Source: Trichomonas vaginalis G3
Taxonomy: Eukaryota; Parabasalia; Trichomonadida; Trichomonadidae
Length of the DNA stretch: 64,000 nucleotides
Direction: 5' to 3'
Assembly (NCBI RefSeq): GCF_026262505.1
Contig: NC_067204.1
Location: 22,599,300-22,663,299, forward strand
The notes beneath the pieces are model-generated. The model made no database searches. It saw nothing but the letters and a program-made list of their open reading frames with translations, and had not been told where the DNA came from. Shown piece after piece: positions 31,606 to 41,621 of the stretch. The translations under genes and the position numbers were made by a program. How positions within the stretch are numbered: the stretch's first letter is position 1; each line of letters opens with the position of its first letter.

Positions 31606-33708
31606 TCAAGCACAATTCAAATAAATGCGGTACCATGCGAATACAGTCATAAATGGTGGCATATAATCTTTACCCAAGCCTGTTGGATTTGTTGTGAAAG
31701 TATGTGAATGATTTCCTCCTGGTTCAGTTGGTCGAAAAGTCTTTTTTGCTGAATGGTTATAATCTGGAGATAAAACGTCATTGCCAGCATAATATTCTGA
31801 GTTGTATAATGGATGGTCTCTTAATGAGTGACTATGGTCACCAGAAAAGTTTGTAGTTCCTGTATGAGTGTGCGGTGGAAGGTTTGCTTCAGTAATTTTC
31901 TTCGAACCTCCTGTTTGCTTTGAAGAGTTCGCACAATAGAGGAATTTATCTACAATCTGTTCCCACATACCGAAACCTAAAACTTCTGAAGGATTTGTTG
32001 AGTTCATTGACGTATAAATAGAACCAATGGGGTAAATCATCTCAAGAATTGTATTTAATCCATTATGAATATTGAATTTATTATATAATATTGAATTTGG
32101 GTGAGTATTTAAAACTGGTCTTGTTATCAATATTAACGTATTATTTTTGAAAATTGCTTTTCTAACATCTTGAAATTTTGTGATTTCAGACCAGTTTCTT
32201 CCATCACTACTGATATTTACTAAATCACCACATCCTAAAGCAATGAAATACCCATCAATATAAAATAAATTTGTAAATCTATAATTTTGAGTAAATTTTG
32301 GAGTGAATGAATAAACCAATTCCCAATTTGATAAATCCTGTGATAAATAAATATGTCTGTTATAACTTACAGGATATGAATAGACCATTTCACCTGAAAC
32401 GAGAACATAAACATTTGATCCATAACATAAAGCTTCAATGTCTCCATCAGCTTGAAAAATTTGTTCAAATTGACCTTGTGATATTGAAGATGATCTATAA
32501 ATTTTATCATTTTGTAGGATAAAATACATGTTGTTAATGTAATACCACTTACTTGTATAATCAATTTTCAAATCTGATGACATCATACTAAACATATAAT
32601 AATTTATCCCATCCTCACTAATGAAAATTTGATTGACTTCATAAATTAGTACCCATTTATTATTAACACATCTAATAGGATTATTTGGATATTTAAATTT
32701 AGCATCTTGATTTAAATTACATTTGAACCATTGGATATAATCGAATGAATAACAAGGGCAAAAATCATCTTCAACCGTTATCATTCCCATAAATTTACCG
32801 TTATTATATTCAACATATAAAATTATTGGATTAATGATTGGCTTTCGTGTATCAGGATTCAAAACAGATGGAGTAAATGATTCATAGTTTTTAAAATCAT
32901 TTGTTTTAAAATAATAAAGCACTCCATCTGTATAAAATAAATACATGGTCACTCCATCGAAACATATCCATTCAAAGGAATCTATATCAAAGGTTTTATC
33001 TGATGATTTCATAAAATTTAAAAATGGCGGAGTAAAATAGACCTCTGATTGTTTTATTTCTTCATTAACATAAGTTTTATCTGCTTTCTTCTCTAACACA
33101 GCAGCAACATATTCCTTATCCGCTTTCTTCTCTAACTCATCGTTAACATAAGTTTTATCCGCTTTAAGGTCTAAACATCCTGAAACCCATCCTGTATCGG
33201 CTTTAGTTTTTAAAATCTTTGATGTCCATTCATGATACCATTCAACCATTTCTTTAATTTCATTATCTTTTTCATTAACATAAGTTTTATCTGCTTTCTT
33301 CTCTAACACAGCAGCAACATATTCCTTATCTGCTTTCTTCATTATGTCATTTAGGAAACCTTTTATGAATTCCTCATTTAAATTAAATCTTCCAATCTTC
33401 AAAACTTTAGGAAATGCATTTAATGCGTAATATCTTTGTTCTTCTGGTGGAATTGATGTTATATCATCCGTTATACCTTTAATTTTAGAATTCATAAATA
33501 AAATTTCTTTTATATTTGATATCACTGCACCACCTTTGCAAACGAATTCGAAATGGTCATTTTTCAATACTATCTCCAAATCTCCATATTTCAACCTTTG
33601 CGTTTGTTCTGCCGTCTTTGAATTATATGCATATATGGCGTATGTAATGGTCTGAGGGACCTGGGTGCTTTGTGCCTTAAGTTGCTGTGGTTGCTGTTGT
33701 TTAATCAT
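31606..33708 (-). CDS. Element A: fibre protein with tail-collar-like C-terminal domain
   Basis: A fully open 700-residue frame starting at AATAAATG. The N-terminal part carries repeated KADK.YV heptad-like units (nt 33350-33060), typical of trimeric coiled-coil fibres. The middle has beta-propeller-like kelch or sialidase-like strands. The C-terminus has MIYPIGSIYTSMNSTNP...WEQIVDKFLY, LPPHTHTG and PPFMTVFAWYRIY, the signature of phage tail-collar/fibre tip domains. Related tips occur in element C (57135-57890) and in the decayed piece near 38130. It is probably a receptor-binding or surface appendage of the particle. Confidence 0.82.
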   Translation of the reverse strand: MIKQQQPQQLKAQSTQVPQTITYAIYAYNSKTAEQTQRLKYGDLEIVLKNDHFEFVCKGGAVISNIKEILFMNSKIKGITDDITSIPPEEQRYYALNAFPKVLKIGRFNLNEEFIKGFLNDIMKKADKEYVAAVLEKKADKTYVNEKDNEIKEMVEWYHEWTSKILKTKADTGWVSGCLDLKADKTYVNDELEKKADKEYVAAVLEKKADKTYVNEEIKQSEVYFTPPFLNFMKSSDKTFDIDSFEWICFDGVTMYLFYTDGVLYYFKTNDFKNYESFTPSVLNPDTRKPIINPIILYVEYNNGKFMGMITVEDDFCPCYSFDYIQWFKCNLNQDAKFKYPNNPIRCVNNKWVLIYEVNQIFISEDGINYYMFSMMSSDLKIDYTSKWYYINNMYFILQNDKIYRSSSISQGQFEQIFQADGDIEALCYGSNVYVLVSGEMVYSYPVSYNRHIYLSQDLSNWELVYSFTPKFTQNYRFTNLFYIDGYFIALGCGDLVNISSDGRNWSEITKFQDVRKAIFKNNTLILITRPVLNTHPNSILYNKFNIHNGLNTILEMIYPIGSIYTSMNSTNPSEVLGFGMWEQIVDKFLYCANSSKQTGGSKKITEANLPPHTHTGTTNFSGDHSHSLRDHPLYNSEYYAGNDVLSPDYNHSAKKTFRPTEPGGNHSHTFTTNPTGLGKDYMPPFMTVFAWYRIYLNCA

Positions 33709-33732
33709 TTATTATGATTTAAAAATAAATAT

Positions 33733-34440
33733 TTAATCTGTTATCTCATCAGCTATTTTTTCTATTTGAAATTGCCATAATATTTCATTCATGAATTCTA
33801 AATCACAATCAAATAGGTCAGTTATTCTAAATTTAATATTTGATAAATCTTTTGAATGAAGAATAAATGAATTCCCGGATAATTGAAACGGATATGATAA
33901 AGAAAATGTGTTTAAGTTGATGGATAAAATGTTTTGTATTGATGGGTAAGAGTTAGGGTCTAATGTTTGATGTGAAAATCTCATTGGGGTATTAACTTTA
34001 TCACATTTGATTAAAATGAAATTGGAACCAGTGTCAGAATACAAAACATCCCCAACATCTTTTTCAAAATTTAATATCCCCAACAATGAACGAAGATGAG
34101 GAGTACAAAATTTAATTTTCAGCGGAATTTAATAAGGTTATTTATTTCATCAAGTTCAAAAAGTTTATCAGGTTTTGATTTAAAATTTTCTTCATACCAT
34201 ACGATAAATGATTCATTTAAATAACTTAAAATCATGTTAATATCCCATTTCGTATCACATTATTTATATACATATCATACGTTTTTTCATGGTCATCTTA
34301 ATAAATGATATATAATCTGAAGGGTCTAAAAGAATGGGATTAAATTTACCACTCACAGAAACGAGAGTAACATTATAAATTCCGCTAACTGTTAAATTTA
34401 ATTCACAGTTATTATTCGAAATAATATTGATAATTGACAT
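33733..34440 (-). pseudogene. Element A: probable structural gene remnant
   Basis: Minus-strand pieces of beta-rich sequence run from an ATG near 34440 to the stop at 33733, with an ending (EFMNEILWQFQI) like the last strand of minor-capsid-like proteins in this window. It is a fossil with about two breaks. A second jelly-roll-type capsid component is possible but not certain. Confidence 0.4.
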
Positions 34441-34456
34441 TTTTATTACGATTAAA

Positions 34457-34938
34457 AATATGGTAAAGCGTTATTTTCCAGTGATAAATAAAACTAGAAT
34501 AAGATTACCTCAAGAATTCATAAATTCAACGAATAAGAAATTCATTCATGTTATAAATTTTAGTGTTTTCAGAAAATATGAGTCAATGTCATATTCATCA
34601 TCGGGTTATATTTCACTTCATTCAAATTTAGTTCAATCAAACCATATAATGACCATTTCATAAGATTTTCAGATGGTATTAAAAATGTAATTGATAGATT
34701 AAAATATGAACAGATTGACAATATCGAATTTTTGGAATTTTGGTTTAAATATCCCGATGGAAAAAAGATTGAAGTTAAAGATAAAGCTGATACTATAACA
34801 AAAACAATTACAATGACCGATCCAGATAGTGGGGAACAAAAAGAAATAAAACAAACGATAGAAACCGGTGAAAGGTCAATTATTATTGATTATGATTCAA
34901 AGGATTATTATTCGATAATGTTAATGCTTGAATATTAA
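34457..34938 (+). pseudogene. Element A: minor capsid (penton)-like gene
   Basis: Beta-rich sequence begins MVKRYFPVIN..RIRLPQEF, which resembles the conserved YP..W entry strand of the three minor-capsid-like proteins in element C, and ends with a DYYSIMLMLEY strand like theirs. Its size suits a single jelly-roll minor capsid protein (Polinton PX type). It is a fossil with about one break. The assignment rests on pattern, not on strong identity. Confidence 0.45.
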
Positions 34939-35603
34939 ATAGCCTTAACAAAGAATTTTTCAAGTGATATTTTATATTCATCAACTATTTTATTATAAAT
35001 ATCATTATATGTTAAATGAAGTTCAGTTGTTGTTCCGTTCTTTGATATCTTAATTGTGCTAATATCCTTTATAGGATTTATTTTTGCAACTGTTCCGCAG
35101 CATGAAACCTCATCATCTATGAAAAATTGAATCTTAACGTCTGAATCTTGAACATCACAAAGAATGGCGATAATGTGAATTAATGATTCATAAGGTAAAA
35201 TAATTAAACCTGATTGGTCAATTAAATTTATTATTGAATCATAATTATTAATTATTATATCACGGTAAATTTTCATTAATTCAGAATTAATGTCTATTTT
35301 ATATGGCGCATTGCGACTGGAATCGTAGATTCCTGGGTTCTCGATGTTTGATGAAAGAGGTGGGGGGTATGTTGGATAAGTGGGAATTTCAACAGGTTCT
35401 TTACCGGGTTCAGATAAAATGATTGGGTCTCCATCTTCTTTATTTTGCTCCTCCTCCTTTTTCGGTAAGTCACGAGTTAATTCAGGGCTAACATTAACTT
35501 TAACATTTTGAATAATTCGTGATTTATCATCATTTACGTTATAACCAACCGTAATCTCTGCTTTTGCGTTTGTGTTCTTTTGACTTGTGAAACGTCTTCT
35601 CAT
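34935..35603 (-). CDS. Element A: hypothetical protein with Pro-rich linker
   Basis: A 222-residue open frame starting at TATAAATG. A basic N-terminus and an acidic/Pro-rich linker (IPTYPTYPPPL) precede a compact C-terminal domain. The position among capsid genes suggests a virion component. No family is recognised. Confidence 0.5.
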   Translation of the reverse strand: MRRRFTSQKNTNAKAEITVGYNVNDDKSRIIQNVKVNVSPELTRDLPKKEEEQNKEDGDPIILSEPGKEPVEIPTYPTYPPPLSSNIENPGIYDSSRNAPYKIDINSELMKIYRDIIINNYDSIINLIDQSGLIILPYESLIHIIAILCDVQDSDVKIQFFIDDEVSCCGTVAKINPIKDISTIKISKNGTTTELHLTYNDIYNKIVDEYKISLEKFFVKAI

Positions 35604-35687
35604 TTATAATTGAATAAAAAAAAGAAAAATATATTTAAAGTTTTATTTAGTTGTTACGGTAATATCCCAAGGTTCATCATTGTTTGC

Positions 35688-36586
35688 TTATACTTTCTTT
35701 GTAACTGCACCAATTATGTTATTGATATTGCTTTGAGTTTCTTCCAGTCTTATTTTATCATTTACAATATCTTTAATCATTTCATTACATGCATTCTTAA
35801 AACCATCTGATTTTTCTAATTTACGTCTATCACTTTCTTTAATTAAATCAAAGTTATAACCTTGTTGAGAATAAAGTGGTTTCTTTATCAATTCCTTGAA
35901 CGCTTCTGAAAGTGAAGATGAAGAAATTCTTGCCACTTGAATTGGTTTAAATTCTGCTTTCATTGCTTCTTTCTGTTCATTGAACACTGGATCGAATAAA
36001 GCAACTTTAAAGAATTTCTTAGCTGGAATTTCAGGTCTAATATTTGCATATTGACCATCAAACTGATTAAATATCGTGGTAATCCATCCGGTCCCTCTTC
36101 AATAGCATTTAATTCTTCATTGAAATAAGAATATGGATTATGACGGTATGAATTAATTGGACCATTTTCACCTTCTCCAATGTATTGTTTAACAGCTTTT
36201 CCATTTTCATCAAATTGTATAGGATAACGTTCATTATATGCTTTACGTTTAGGATAATCAGACATAGTTAATTTATAACCATTTATGACTTTAATATTAC
36301 CTTGACCATCAGTAACGAAAACTTCATTTATACCATCAGGTTTTCCATTTGGACCCGTAATGTCTGCTTCGCGTGCTTCCCAATTTGGTCCATGACGTTT
36401 GGCATATGCTTGAGCTTCTGGTAATGTTAAAACGTTTCTCATTTGTTTAACATCCTTTTGAAGACCGGCAACAATGTGGACTAATTCTTTCATTCCGTCT
36501 GGAACTTTCATAGTTCTATTATATACACCCTTTTTGTTTGTCCCTTGTTTTAATGGAACCTGTAGAAGATTTGCTATTTCTGTCAT
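35688..36586 (-). pseudogene. Element A: conserved Maverick structural-type protein
   Basis: Minus-strand sequence starts [15 protein letters not shown] and includes [19 protein letters not shown] and a [10 protein letters not shown] segment. The segment with V.DG.G...N.Y and YP resembles the partial gene at 63589-64000 of element C, so this is a shared Maverick gene next to the packaging ATPase in both. It is a fossil with about one break. Role unknown, probably virion assembly. Confidence 0.5.
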
Positions 36587-36626
36587 GTTTAATTATAAAT
36601 AAAAAATAAAAATTAATTATAAAAAG

Positions 36627-37450
36627 TTAATCAAATTTAACACTTCCTTTATTTAAATCAACTATTATTTTTCCATGTTCTCCTAATTGTTGATATTGTG
36701 TGTAAAGTTCATTAATGCTCATTGGTAAATTCACTTGATAAAGCATAACGTTCAACTGTTGACGACTAAACCACTGAAAATGAAAAGGGTGGACAGGTTT
36801 GATTTAATGTTTGTGCTTAATGCTTTGAAATATTGAACAGCCATAAAGAATGAACACTGAATGTGTCGACATTGAGTTAATAACTGATTAAAATATGATT
36901 TCTCATTAGTTATTAGTTTTGATTTCACGGCATCATCTAGAAAAATTAGTGAATGCAAAAATTCTCTATCAAAATTTGAAATAGAAAGTGTTTCAAATAA
37001 TTCATCCCGTTGTTTATCAATAATTTTATCCTCTAATCCTTGCTTCTTGATTGTATTATATAATTCTTTATACATTAAAAAGTTTTTTAAATAATCTTCT
37101 GCTTCTTCTTGTGATAAATAAATAATTGGAATTTTGATTAAATGCTTTAAAGATTCAAATGTATCATCTGAAGGTGAACCTGAACGGTTGATATAAATTA
37201 ACACATGTGAATAGGGGGAAGTGTTAGCAATAATGATAATTTGTTTTAATATCGTTAATGTTTTACCTTTATTTTGTTTACCAATTGCTGCAGTGATTGA
37301 ATTTAAGTAACATTCAGAATATGGAATTTTCATTAATTTTTCCTTAGATAGAGCATTTCTATTATCACTCAATGCTTCATTAATCATATCATCTATGTAT
37401 GTATTATATACTCCTGCTAATTCTTCATAAGGGGTGATGAATTTAAATCC
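36627..37450 (-). pseudogene. Element A: FtsK/HerA-type DNA-packaging ATPase
   Basis: It has a Walker A GKQNKGKTLT (near 37280), a strand VLIYIN after it, a Walker B LIFLDD (near 36940) and a LLTQCRHIQCSFFMAVQ segment corresponding to the sensor/arginine region of Polinton and adenovirus-like genome-packaging ATPases. It pumps element DNA into capsids. It sits between capsid-type genes, as usual in Mavericks. It is a fossil with about two breaks. Confidence 0.78.
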
Positions 37451-37476
37451 ATTTAATCAAAAATAAATTTATAATT

Positions 37477-37802
37477 TTAAACATTTCTATTCATCAATAT
37501 TTCATCATATGAACTTCTATACTGTGGTGGTGTACCTGTTGGATGATATTTCAAACCTTCGTCCGGTGTCCATGTCCAATATGTAGTCCTAGTAAACCAA
37601 ACCTGAGGAGGATTTGTCACCTTTGAACAGTAAGTGTCATTTTCACCCTGAATGATTGGATAAGCTTTCACTTGTACTGTAACTTGTGAATTGAAAGTTT
37701 CTAATCCATCAAAGAATATACCCGCTCCATCACGTTGAACTGGAATAGTGCATAAGAATGAAGTTTGGTCTTTCCATGTTCTAGCTAATGGTATGCCATT
37801 AA
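37477..37802 (-). pseudogene. Element A: probable major capsid protein, C-terminal part at the gap
   Basis: An open minus-strand frame runs into the assembly gap. It reads TSFLCTIPVQRDGAGIFFDGL, then NPPQVWFTRTTYWTWTPDEGL, beta-rich and aromatic, and sits next to the packaging ATPase where Mavericks keep the double-jelly-roll major capsid gene. The identification is by position and character; most of the gene is in or beyond the gap. Confidence 0.4.
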
Positions 37803-37827
37803 NNNNNNNNNNNNNNNNNNNNNNNNN
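37803..37827. other. Assembly gap (25 n)
   Basis: A run of 25 n marks a join of unknown true length. The sequence on each side belongs to different Maverick material, so contiguity across it should not be assumed. Confidence 0.99.
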
Positions 37828-39345
37828 CAACAAAATCCAGCAAGGTTTTAGTTTGTGTGAATTGAAGCAGATTGTAGAACAAATTCGTATACTGGCTACT
37901 CTTCAAAGACAAACAGAGTTCGAAGAAAATTACTGAAGCAAACCTTCACCGCACACTCATACAGGAACTACAAACAACAGGTAGCATTCACATTCAATAT
38001 AACAAAAAGTTATACAAATTCTGCAGCAGGTTCGGATTAGACAGTATGTCATAGATATGATATTTAAGTGACCCAAGTAGTTCAAGCGCAGTATTTTCTG
38101 TGGAAACTCAGGAAATCATGCCATACTTTCACAACAAATCCAACAGGCTCGGTGCAGATTACATTGCCACCATTTTGGACTGTATATTGCATGGTACCGC
38201 TTCATGAAACGCACTTTGAGCATAAATAAAATCCTTTAACTTACATAAATGACTTGAAAGAAGATTCGAACACAACATCCATGGAGTCATTTAAGAAGTT
38301 CAATGAAGCTGCAAAGAGTTCGGGACTTACTAACAGAGGCTGAAGTGAAAAAGGTTCTTTGACAAAAAATGTTGTACATCAAACAAAAATAAATCCGTAC
38401 GACTACTTGTTACACCAATTTACTCCAACACGCCTGACGCATACCAATTTGACACTCTCATATCAAAGCAGAAAAGGAGACATTATAAACCATTCCTCAT
38501 CTTTCATTAATGTTAACACTCGCAAAGCGTTGCGTATATAATGGAGAAATAAAGAAACTCATGAATGTTTAAATCTTACTAAAAGTTTGTAGCAGAACAT
38601 AGCCAAGTATTTTAACATTCAGACAAGGAGGTGCATGACGGCTGCAACCTCAGCAAACGAATCACAGATATTTCTCATTAGCACTAACATAAACTCACTA
38701 CAACTACTGAAGACCATAACATAACATACTGGTATCATTTAACCGCTCATAAGGGACTCTCAGAGATTTAACATCAAGGCAGACCTTTACGTAAGAAAAC
38801 AATGAAGACATTTCATCGAAGGTTTAACAATTCCTCACACATCTACAACGCGACATCACCAAATCAATGCACAACAACAAGAAGTAAAAGTTATACAAAA
38901 GAAACGAAGTCAAACACAAAATATCAGAAATTCAAACACAATTACCACTCATTGCCTGTACAAAAGTTCGTGTACGTTCTTGACGACAAACGTTGACAAA
39001 GAACGTTAAGTGTAAGTCGAATTATTATATCGTAGACTTCTACGCAAGGTAAGGATATCTTATAAAAGCTCTGACGACATCCATAGCATTTTACCCTCTC
39101 ATAAATTAGTCGAAATTAGTAATTGGCAACTTGCAAACCATTGACGAAGAAAAGCGAGGCAGTGGTTATTGAAATACTGACTACAACATAAACGATGACA
39201 TTATAAATAGATATGAGAGGGCGTGAAGATGTTATACACAAGAACGTTGAGAGAATCTAAAACCAACTCATCTGCGGACCATTAGAGCGGGAGTATTGGA
39301 TAGACAAAAACTATGCCAGAAAGAATAAGAAAAATTCTTATAAAA
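37828..39345. mobile_element. Heavily decayed Maverick fragment (fibre tip and integrase remnants)
   Basis: Near 38120-38210, plus-strand sequence closely resembles the 3' end of the element A fibre gene at nucleotide level (TTTCACAACAAATCCAACAGGC, then a CCACCATTTTGGACTGTAT stretch). From about 38260 to 39150 short pieces recall a Maverick integrase. No long open frame survives and breaks are many. This is either an old fossil or error-rich sequence beside an assembly gap. Confidence 0.6.
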
Positions 39346-39385
39346 CTTTTTCATTAGATCGTAATCATGACAAAAATAATAATTT

Positions 39386-39522
39386 AGGTGAAGAGGTGAA
39401 GATTCACCTTGTATTTTCACCTTTTTTTCACCCGTGAATAGTGATGAATTTTCACAAGACCAAAAATAATGTTTAGGTGAAGAGGTGATCTCACCTGTTT
39501 TTTCACCTAATTTTTCACCTCT
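39386..39522. repeat. AGGTGA/TCACCT hairpin cluster, copies 1 and 2
   Basis: Two inverted repeats (39386-39434 and 39475-39522) are built from AGGTGAAGAGGTGA facing TCACCT runs. The same family occurs at 40575, 40731, 51230 and 61063. They lie upstream of the 39601 gene at the presumed left side of element C. Confidence 0.8.
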
Positions 39523-39550
39523 TGAATTTTCATGAATTTTCCCGAAATAA

Positions 39551-39600
39551 AAATAAAGTTAGTTTTATTTTTTTTATTTTTTTTATTTTGTATAAAAGAT
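39551..39600 (+). promoter_or_regulatory. Shared upstream module of the 39601 gene
   Basis: AAATAAAGTTAGTTTT, a T-rich tract and ATTTTGTATAAAAGAT. It matches modules upstream of the cassette KilA-N and primase genes of element A and of the element C KilA-N gene. Confidence 0.6.
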
Positions 39601-40491
39601 ATGATTTCAACAATCGGCACAACAACAATTCAAGCCGCGAACGGCGGGACTCTGTCCACAACAACAGCACCAAACTCGTTAGTCATGAATCCAACATCTA
39701 TGTTAGTAGAAATGAAAAGCTTCATTCCTTCTTCATATACTTTTGAAACAGAAATCCAGAAGATAAAGCAAGAACTTTTAACAAGTAATTTAGACTGTAG
39801 TGCGAAAGATGAAGAAAATGAAGAATATCTTTATGAAATGCAGGACATTATTGACCATTTGCCTAAACTACCTGAAATCCAACAACAAAAACTCACTATT
39901 CCTGAATTCGACGAAATTGAAGTGAAACCAACTGACTCAGTAGAAATTAAGAAATTCATACGAAAGGTAAATTATGAATTCCTTGGTTTTCATTGCAACC
40001 ATAAGGTTATGGACAAAGATTGCGACATGGTATATAAAAACATTTCTGACATATATAAATCTGAGGAGTTTAAGACTTACGATAACTTTGTTTCATTAGT
40101 TGCAAAATGTGTTTGGGAAATAAGAGATAAAGATAGAAGAGGCAAAGTATGGAACGAACAAATAAGACCCGCTATGTTTGAGATGAAGAGAGCAATTGAC
40201 ACCTTAGTTGTTTTAGCTGGTTTTATTTCAATGTATAACGCAAAAATGAACCCGCAATGTTCAAAATGTAAGGCAGCAATTAGGAAATATAACTACTCAG
40301 TCAAAGAGATAGAAAGAATGAGAAACGACTATGCAGACTTAAAGAAAGAAGCAGAAAAGCCAGCAGAAGATAAAATGAACATGTTAGAATTTCTGAACAA
40401 AAACTATCCAACAGCAGAAGATTTCCTTCTATCTGACGTCAAGAAGAAGTATAAAGAAACCTTCGTATTGTTAAAACTTTTGACATACTGA
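39601..40491 (+). CDS. Element C: hypothetical 296-residue protein
   Basis: The ATG at 39601 is chosen because the frame upstream of it, from 39532, is the shared T-rich promoter module, which would translate into a false hydrophobic leader. The protein has an acidic N-terminal half, a central helical region, one CSKCK zinc-ligand-like pair (about 223-227) and a C-terminal coiled coil. The family is not recognised. The shared promoter class suggests early expression with the KilA-N gene. Confidence 0.55.
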   Translation: MISTIGTTTIQAANGGTLSTTTAPNSLVMNPTSMLVEMKSFIPSSYTFETEIQKIKQELLTSNLDCSAKDEENEEYLYEMQDIIDHLPKLPEIQQQKLTIPEFDEIEVKPTDSVEIKKFIRKVNYEFLGFHCNHKVMDKDCDMVYKNISDIYKSEEFKTYDNFVSLVAKCVWEIRDKDRRGKVWNEQIRPAMFEMKRAIDTLVVLAGFISMYNAKMNPQCSKCKAAIRKYNYSVKEIERMRNDYADLKKEAEKPAEDKMNMLEFLNKNYPTAEDFLLSDVKKKYKETFVLLKLLTY

Positions 40492-41017
40492 CAGAAGAAA
40501 TAGAAGCTACGAAATTGTTTAGGATTTCAAATATACATCGTACAATTCATGTAAAACGCTTGTGAAAAAACTGGGGTGAAAAAGAGGTGAAAAAACAGGT
40601 GAGATCTCACCTCTTCACCTAAATTATATTTTTGGTCATTTACACTCATTTACGAAGAAGTCATGACAAAGCATTTACGAAGAAATTCTTGACAAAGTCA
40701 AGACCCTTTGGTCTCGCCGCTTAGCGGCTGAGGTGAAAAATTAGGTGAAAAAAGAGGTGAAATCTCACCTCTTCACCTAAATTATATTTTTGGTCAAAGC
40801 TTCACGAGAGAAAAGATTCCTCATTTGCTAAGGATTCCAAAAATGAAAAAATCGTTGATTTCGGCTGAGAAAAAACGGCAAAAACCCTTCTTCCACGGAA
40901 CAAAGAAATAAAGAAGAAATAAAGAAGAAATAAAGTAAATTTTTTATTATTCCGTGGAAGATAGAGCACTTTTATGACACTTTTTATTCACGACAAACAA
41001 GACAAACAAAGAAAATA
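40492..41017. other. Noncoding, hairpin-rich interval of element C
   Basis: It holds two AGGTGA/TCACCT hairpins (40575-40620 and 40731-40779), a GC-rich hairpin (GCCGCTTAGCGGC, near 40716) and a long inverted repeat of CTTCCACGGAA/TTCCGTGGAAG (40890-40958) whose loop contains three AAATAAAGAAG repeats. No protein gene is seen. The genes on either side converge here, so these may act as transcription ends. Confidence 0.7.
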
Positions 41018-41100
41018 AGAAAATACGGCGCTGTCGCGTTCGAACCACAGACCCTGACCCCTCCATAACACCACCTTAGACCACTGTGCTACGTAGCCTG
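41018..41100 (-). other. tRNA-like sequence with A- and B-box signatures
   Basis: On the minus strand TAGCACAGTGGTCTAAGG fits a pol III A box and tRNA D arm, and GTGGTTCGAACGC fits a B box and T loop at the right distance. TATTTTCTTATTTT follows, a possible pol III stop. The acceptor and anticodon stems do not pair well, so it is either a decayed tRNA, a tRNA-derived repeat or coincidence. It overlaps the 3' end of the 41076-41513 frame. Confidence 0.35.
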
Positions 41101-41513
41101 TCGACATAAGATTTTATAAATTGCATATTTGACGTAAATTTATTTCCATCTGGCTTCCCATGCATAAGATATTCATACGTGTTTGTAAGACATTCATTAA
41201 ACTTCTTTTCTATTGCATCTAATCTTGCGTTATTTTTTTCAATAACTTGTCTGTATTCTTCATCATCTCCAGCAGTGTTTGGGTCTTCACGTTTAAAATA
41301 TTCATTGTTAACCAATTTTTTATCTACAAATTTTATTAGTGTTTGATTCACTTCGTTATGATAACGGTCATTTCTTTTCAATACGTAAGTGAAGACAAAA
41401 TGCGTCGTACCTTCAATCTTAAAGCTTAAAGAACTTTCAACACAGTTTTGAGGGTCTGTCAGTGCGTCAATGAGATAGTATTCGAAGTCAGTCAATAATC
41501 TTTTTAAAGTCAT
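41076..41513 (-). CDS. Element C: hypothetical 145-residue protein
   Basis: An open minus-strand frame convergent with the 39601 gene and divergent from the KilA-N gene. It has a mixed alpha/beta N-terminal half and a charged helical C-terminal half. No motif is recognised. Confidence 0.45.
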   Translation of the reverse strand: MTLKRLLTDFEYYLIDALTDPQNCVESSLSFKIEGTTHFVFTYVLKRNDRYHNEVNQTLIKFVDKKLVNNEYFKREDPNTAGDDEEYRQVIEKNNARLDAIEKKFNECLTNTYEYLMHGKPDGNKFTSNMQFIKSYVDRLRSTVV

Positions 41514-41564
41514 TTCATACAGGATAAAATTTAATGTTGTGAAGAAATAGTGTTTATCTCAGAA

Positions 41565-41621
41565 AAAATAAAGTTAGTTTTTATTTTTATTTATTTTTTT
41601 ATTTTGTATGTAAAGACAGTA
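41565..41621 (+). promoter_or_regulatory. Shared upstream module of the element C KilA-N gene
   Basis: AAAAATAAAGTTAGTTTT, a T-rich tract and ATTTTGTATGTAAAGACAGTAATG, almost the same as at 26903-26961 in element A. Confidence 0.65.

Larger units (their letters stand above)
19738..37802. mobile_element. Element A: Maverick/Polinton fossil, right part lost in an assembly gap
   Basis: The parts identify a Maverick/Polinton: protein-primed family B polymerase, retroviral-type integrase, FtsK/HerA-type packaging ATPase, minor-capsid-like and capsid-like genes and a fibre protein. The left edge meets a host surface-protein gene at about 19740; the right edge is hidden by the gap at 37803. A replication cassette with inverted-repeat ends is nested at 26705-31490. 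The element is broken, with roughly eight breaks, but several genes, including a 700-residue fibre gene, are still fully open, so it is moderately old rather than ancient. Confidence 0.88.

Noticed and set aside
39532-39600. Hydrophobic leader (signal peptide or membrane segment) at the start of the 39601 gene
   Set aside because: The same nucleotide stretch is the T-rich shared promoter module found before three other genes; its translation into Phe/Leu/Ile is an artefact.
41550-41621. Membrane segment at the start of the element C KilA-N gene
   Set aside because: It is also a translated T-rich promoter module; the ATG at 41622 matches the start context of the element A KilA-N gene.
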